Source of the DNA: Acidimicrobiales bacterium
GTDB taxonomy: Bacteria > Actinomycetota > Acidimicrobiia > Acidimicrobiales > Acidimicrobilacustridaceae
Assembly (NCBI GenBank): GCA_023264135.1
Contig: JALQSZ010000111.1
Span: forward strand, 1 to 5,534
Direction of reading: 5' to 3'
Length of the DNA stretch: 5,534 bases
A program made the translations under genes and the position numbers. Each line of letters begins with the position of its first letter. The stretch's first letter is position 1. The notes beneath the pieces are model-generated. The model was not told the origin of the DNA and made no database searches. It was given only the letters and a program-made list of their open reading frames with translations. Shown here piece by piece: positions 4,494 to 5,534 of the stretch.

Positions 4494-5534
4494 CTACATC
4501 TGGGCGTGAAGTGTCACTTCAATTCCAGATTGCAGCACCATTCCAGTGAGGGGATCGATGTCGTTGTCGCTGCTCGTCAGCGCACAGACATTTGCATCGC
4601 CAAAGCCATGCGAAAGTGTGACGACATCATCTCCAAGGTTCTCGTCGACGACGAGAACCGCTTCGAGTGATCCGTGTTGTGAACTCAGTCGCGCACGCGG
4701 CGGCGACCCAATCGATGCCGCGGTGCGCGCGGAAACGCGAATGCTGGGCTCTTGGCCCGAGCCATCGGGCATCTCAATCATTCGGAATTGAGAATTCATC
4801 ATTCGAAGCCGACGGGTCGGAATGAGCACGAGTGCCGGTTTCGAATTGTGATCTGGGTGACTCAGCGCTTCGTTGAGTTGCGAAATGATCGGATCGATAT
4901 CAAGGCGCCATTTCCCTTGTGGCAGCACGCGTTCTTGGACCCAGCCAAAAACCGCGCCGGAATGGAATGCAAGCGTTGATTCATCACGTAGCAACTCTGG
5001 GTTGCGACTTCTGCGAATGAGGGGAGCGAGAAACGTTTCGTCGGTGGATACGGAAAGCGACTCGCCTTTTGGCATCAAATCGAGGCCGAGTCGTTCGGCG
5101 AGCGATGCGAACATCCACCACATTGGCTTTCGCTCGGCAACCGGTTCGACAATCGCCGGTGAATACTGGGCTGCAACTGCGAGTTGGTACGAATCCAGAA
5201 GCCAGGTGAGATCAGCTCGTTCGAGTTGATCGACGGCAGGCAGCACATGCGTCGCAAGATCGGTGGTTTCCGTTGGAAGCACATCAATTACGACGAGAGT
5301 GGAAAGCGACTTGAGCGCAGCGATCGTTCGAGCGCTTTCAGGAAGCGCGGTGACCGGGTTTCCGCCCACGACGATGAGTGTGGTGATCACTCCCGCTTCA
5401 ATTTCAGAGACGAGAGCAGAACACGGATATTCACCAAATCGGCGAGGGAGAGACGGCCTGCTTTGTGGACCGGGATCAGCGGCGCCGTCAGAGTGTGGAA
5501 GATCTCGGGTATCGAGTTGGGTGAGGAACCCGGG
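4494..5534 (-). CDS. Molybdopterin-dependent oxidoreductase, C-terminal half (5' end outside window)
   Basis: The frame is open from the right window edge to a TAG at 4494-4496, giving 346 residues. The GTG at 5390 is not the start, because the preceding 48 residues in frame (ending LPRRFGEYPCSALVSEIEAG) continue the family's sequence. Features are ITTLIVVGGNPV (about 50-61), VVIDVLPTETTDLATHVLPAVDQLE (about 81-105), and a C-terminal molydopterin dinucleotide-binding domain (about 234-346) with LIPTRRLRMMNSQFR and LSHGFGDANVCALTSSDNDIDPLTGM. This matches the catalytic and cofactor-binding C-terminal part of the DMSO reductase/formate dehydrogenase superfamily, which uses a bis-pterin Mo or W cofactor. 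The N-terminal Fe-S domain and the Mo-coordinating residue lie outside the window, so formate dehydrogenase, nitrate reductase-like and other roles cannot be separated. It converges on the amidohydrolase with a 2-base gap, so it is transcribed apart from the catabolic genes. Confidence 0.9.
   Translation of the reverse strand, partial: PGFLTQLDTRDLPHSDGAADPGPQSRPSLPRRFGEYPCSALVSEIEAGVITTLIVVGGNPVTALPESARTIAALKSLSTLVVIDVLPTETTDLATHVLPAVDQLERADLTWLLDSYQLAVAAQYSPAIVEPVAERKPMWWMFASLAERLGLDLMPKGESLSVSTDETFLAPLIRRSRNPELLRDESTLAFHSGAVFGWVQERVLPQGKWRLDIDPIISQLNEALSHPDHNSKPALVLIPTRRLRMMNSQFRMIEMPDGSGQEPSIRVSARTAASIGSPPRARLSSQHGSLEAVLVVDENLGDDVVTLSHGFGDANVCALTSSDNDIDPLTGMVLQSGIEVTLHAQM
4507..4521. repeat. 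15-base perfect palindrome in the 3' end of the oxidoreductase gene
   Basis: TGAAGTG-T-CACTTCA is perfectly symmetric about base 4514. It lies within the codons for EVTLH near the C-terminus of the oxidoreductase, 16 bases beyond the amidohydrolase stop. With a one-base centre it is not a normal terminator hairpin. Its half-site is the same 7-mer seen at 748, 1112, 1699 and 2627. Confidence 0.5.

Noticed and set aside
5388..5390. GTG at 5390 as the start of the molybdopterin oxidoreductase
   Set aside because: The frame continues open to the window edge with family-like sequence, so the gene is simply cut by the edge.

Overview
The window is a compact, accessory-looking catabolic locus with seven genes, two of them cut by the window edges. 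GC content looks moderately high (roughly mid-50s percent by eye, not computed). The protein families (an ACMSD-type amidohydrolase with a VDDHxxEP start, a TauD-type dioxygenase, a classical SDR, a VOC protein, a DinB-like protein and a molybdopterin oxidoreductase) and the G-rich Shine-Dalgarno sequences would fit an actinobacterium, perhaps an aquatic or marine one. That placement is inference and weak.

Layout: bases 1-197 hold the 3' end of an unidentified plus-strand gene. It converges, with a 12-base gap, on a minus-strand run of three genes read right to left: tauD-like dioxygenase (2547-1714), SDR oxidoreductase (1651-782) and DinB-like protein (776-210). The SDR and DinB genes are only 5 bases apart, and the DinB ribosome-binding site lies inside the last SDR codons. 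A 96-base divergent region (2548-2643) separates this run from two plus-strand genes, a VOC/glyoxalase-fold protein (2644-3054) and an amidohydrolase-2 family protein (3202-4491). The 147-base gap between those two contains a strong hairpin. The amidohydrolase converges, with 2 bases between stop codons, on the C-terminal half of a minus-strand molybdopterin oxidoreductase (4494 to beyond 5534).

The set of enzymes (2-oxoglutarate/Fe dioxygenase, NAD(P)-dependent dehydrogenase, VOC-fold enzyme, metal-dependent hydrolase or decarboxylase) looks like part of a degradation pathway for a small organic compound. The substrate cannot be read from the sequence. No mobile element, CRISPR array, RNA gene or defence system was seen, and I found no clearly new system.

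The least expected signals are: a short element, TGAAGTG/CACTTCA, which occurs six times, including one perfect 15-base palindrome and one copy inside a nested inverted repeat that overlaps the VOC gene's ribosome-binding site; apparent loss of three of the four usual metal ligands in the VOC protein; and a His in place of the active-site Asn in the SDR.
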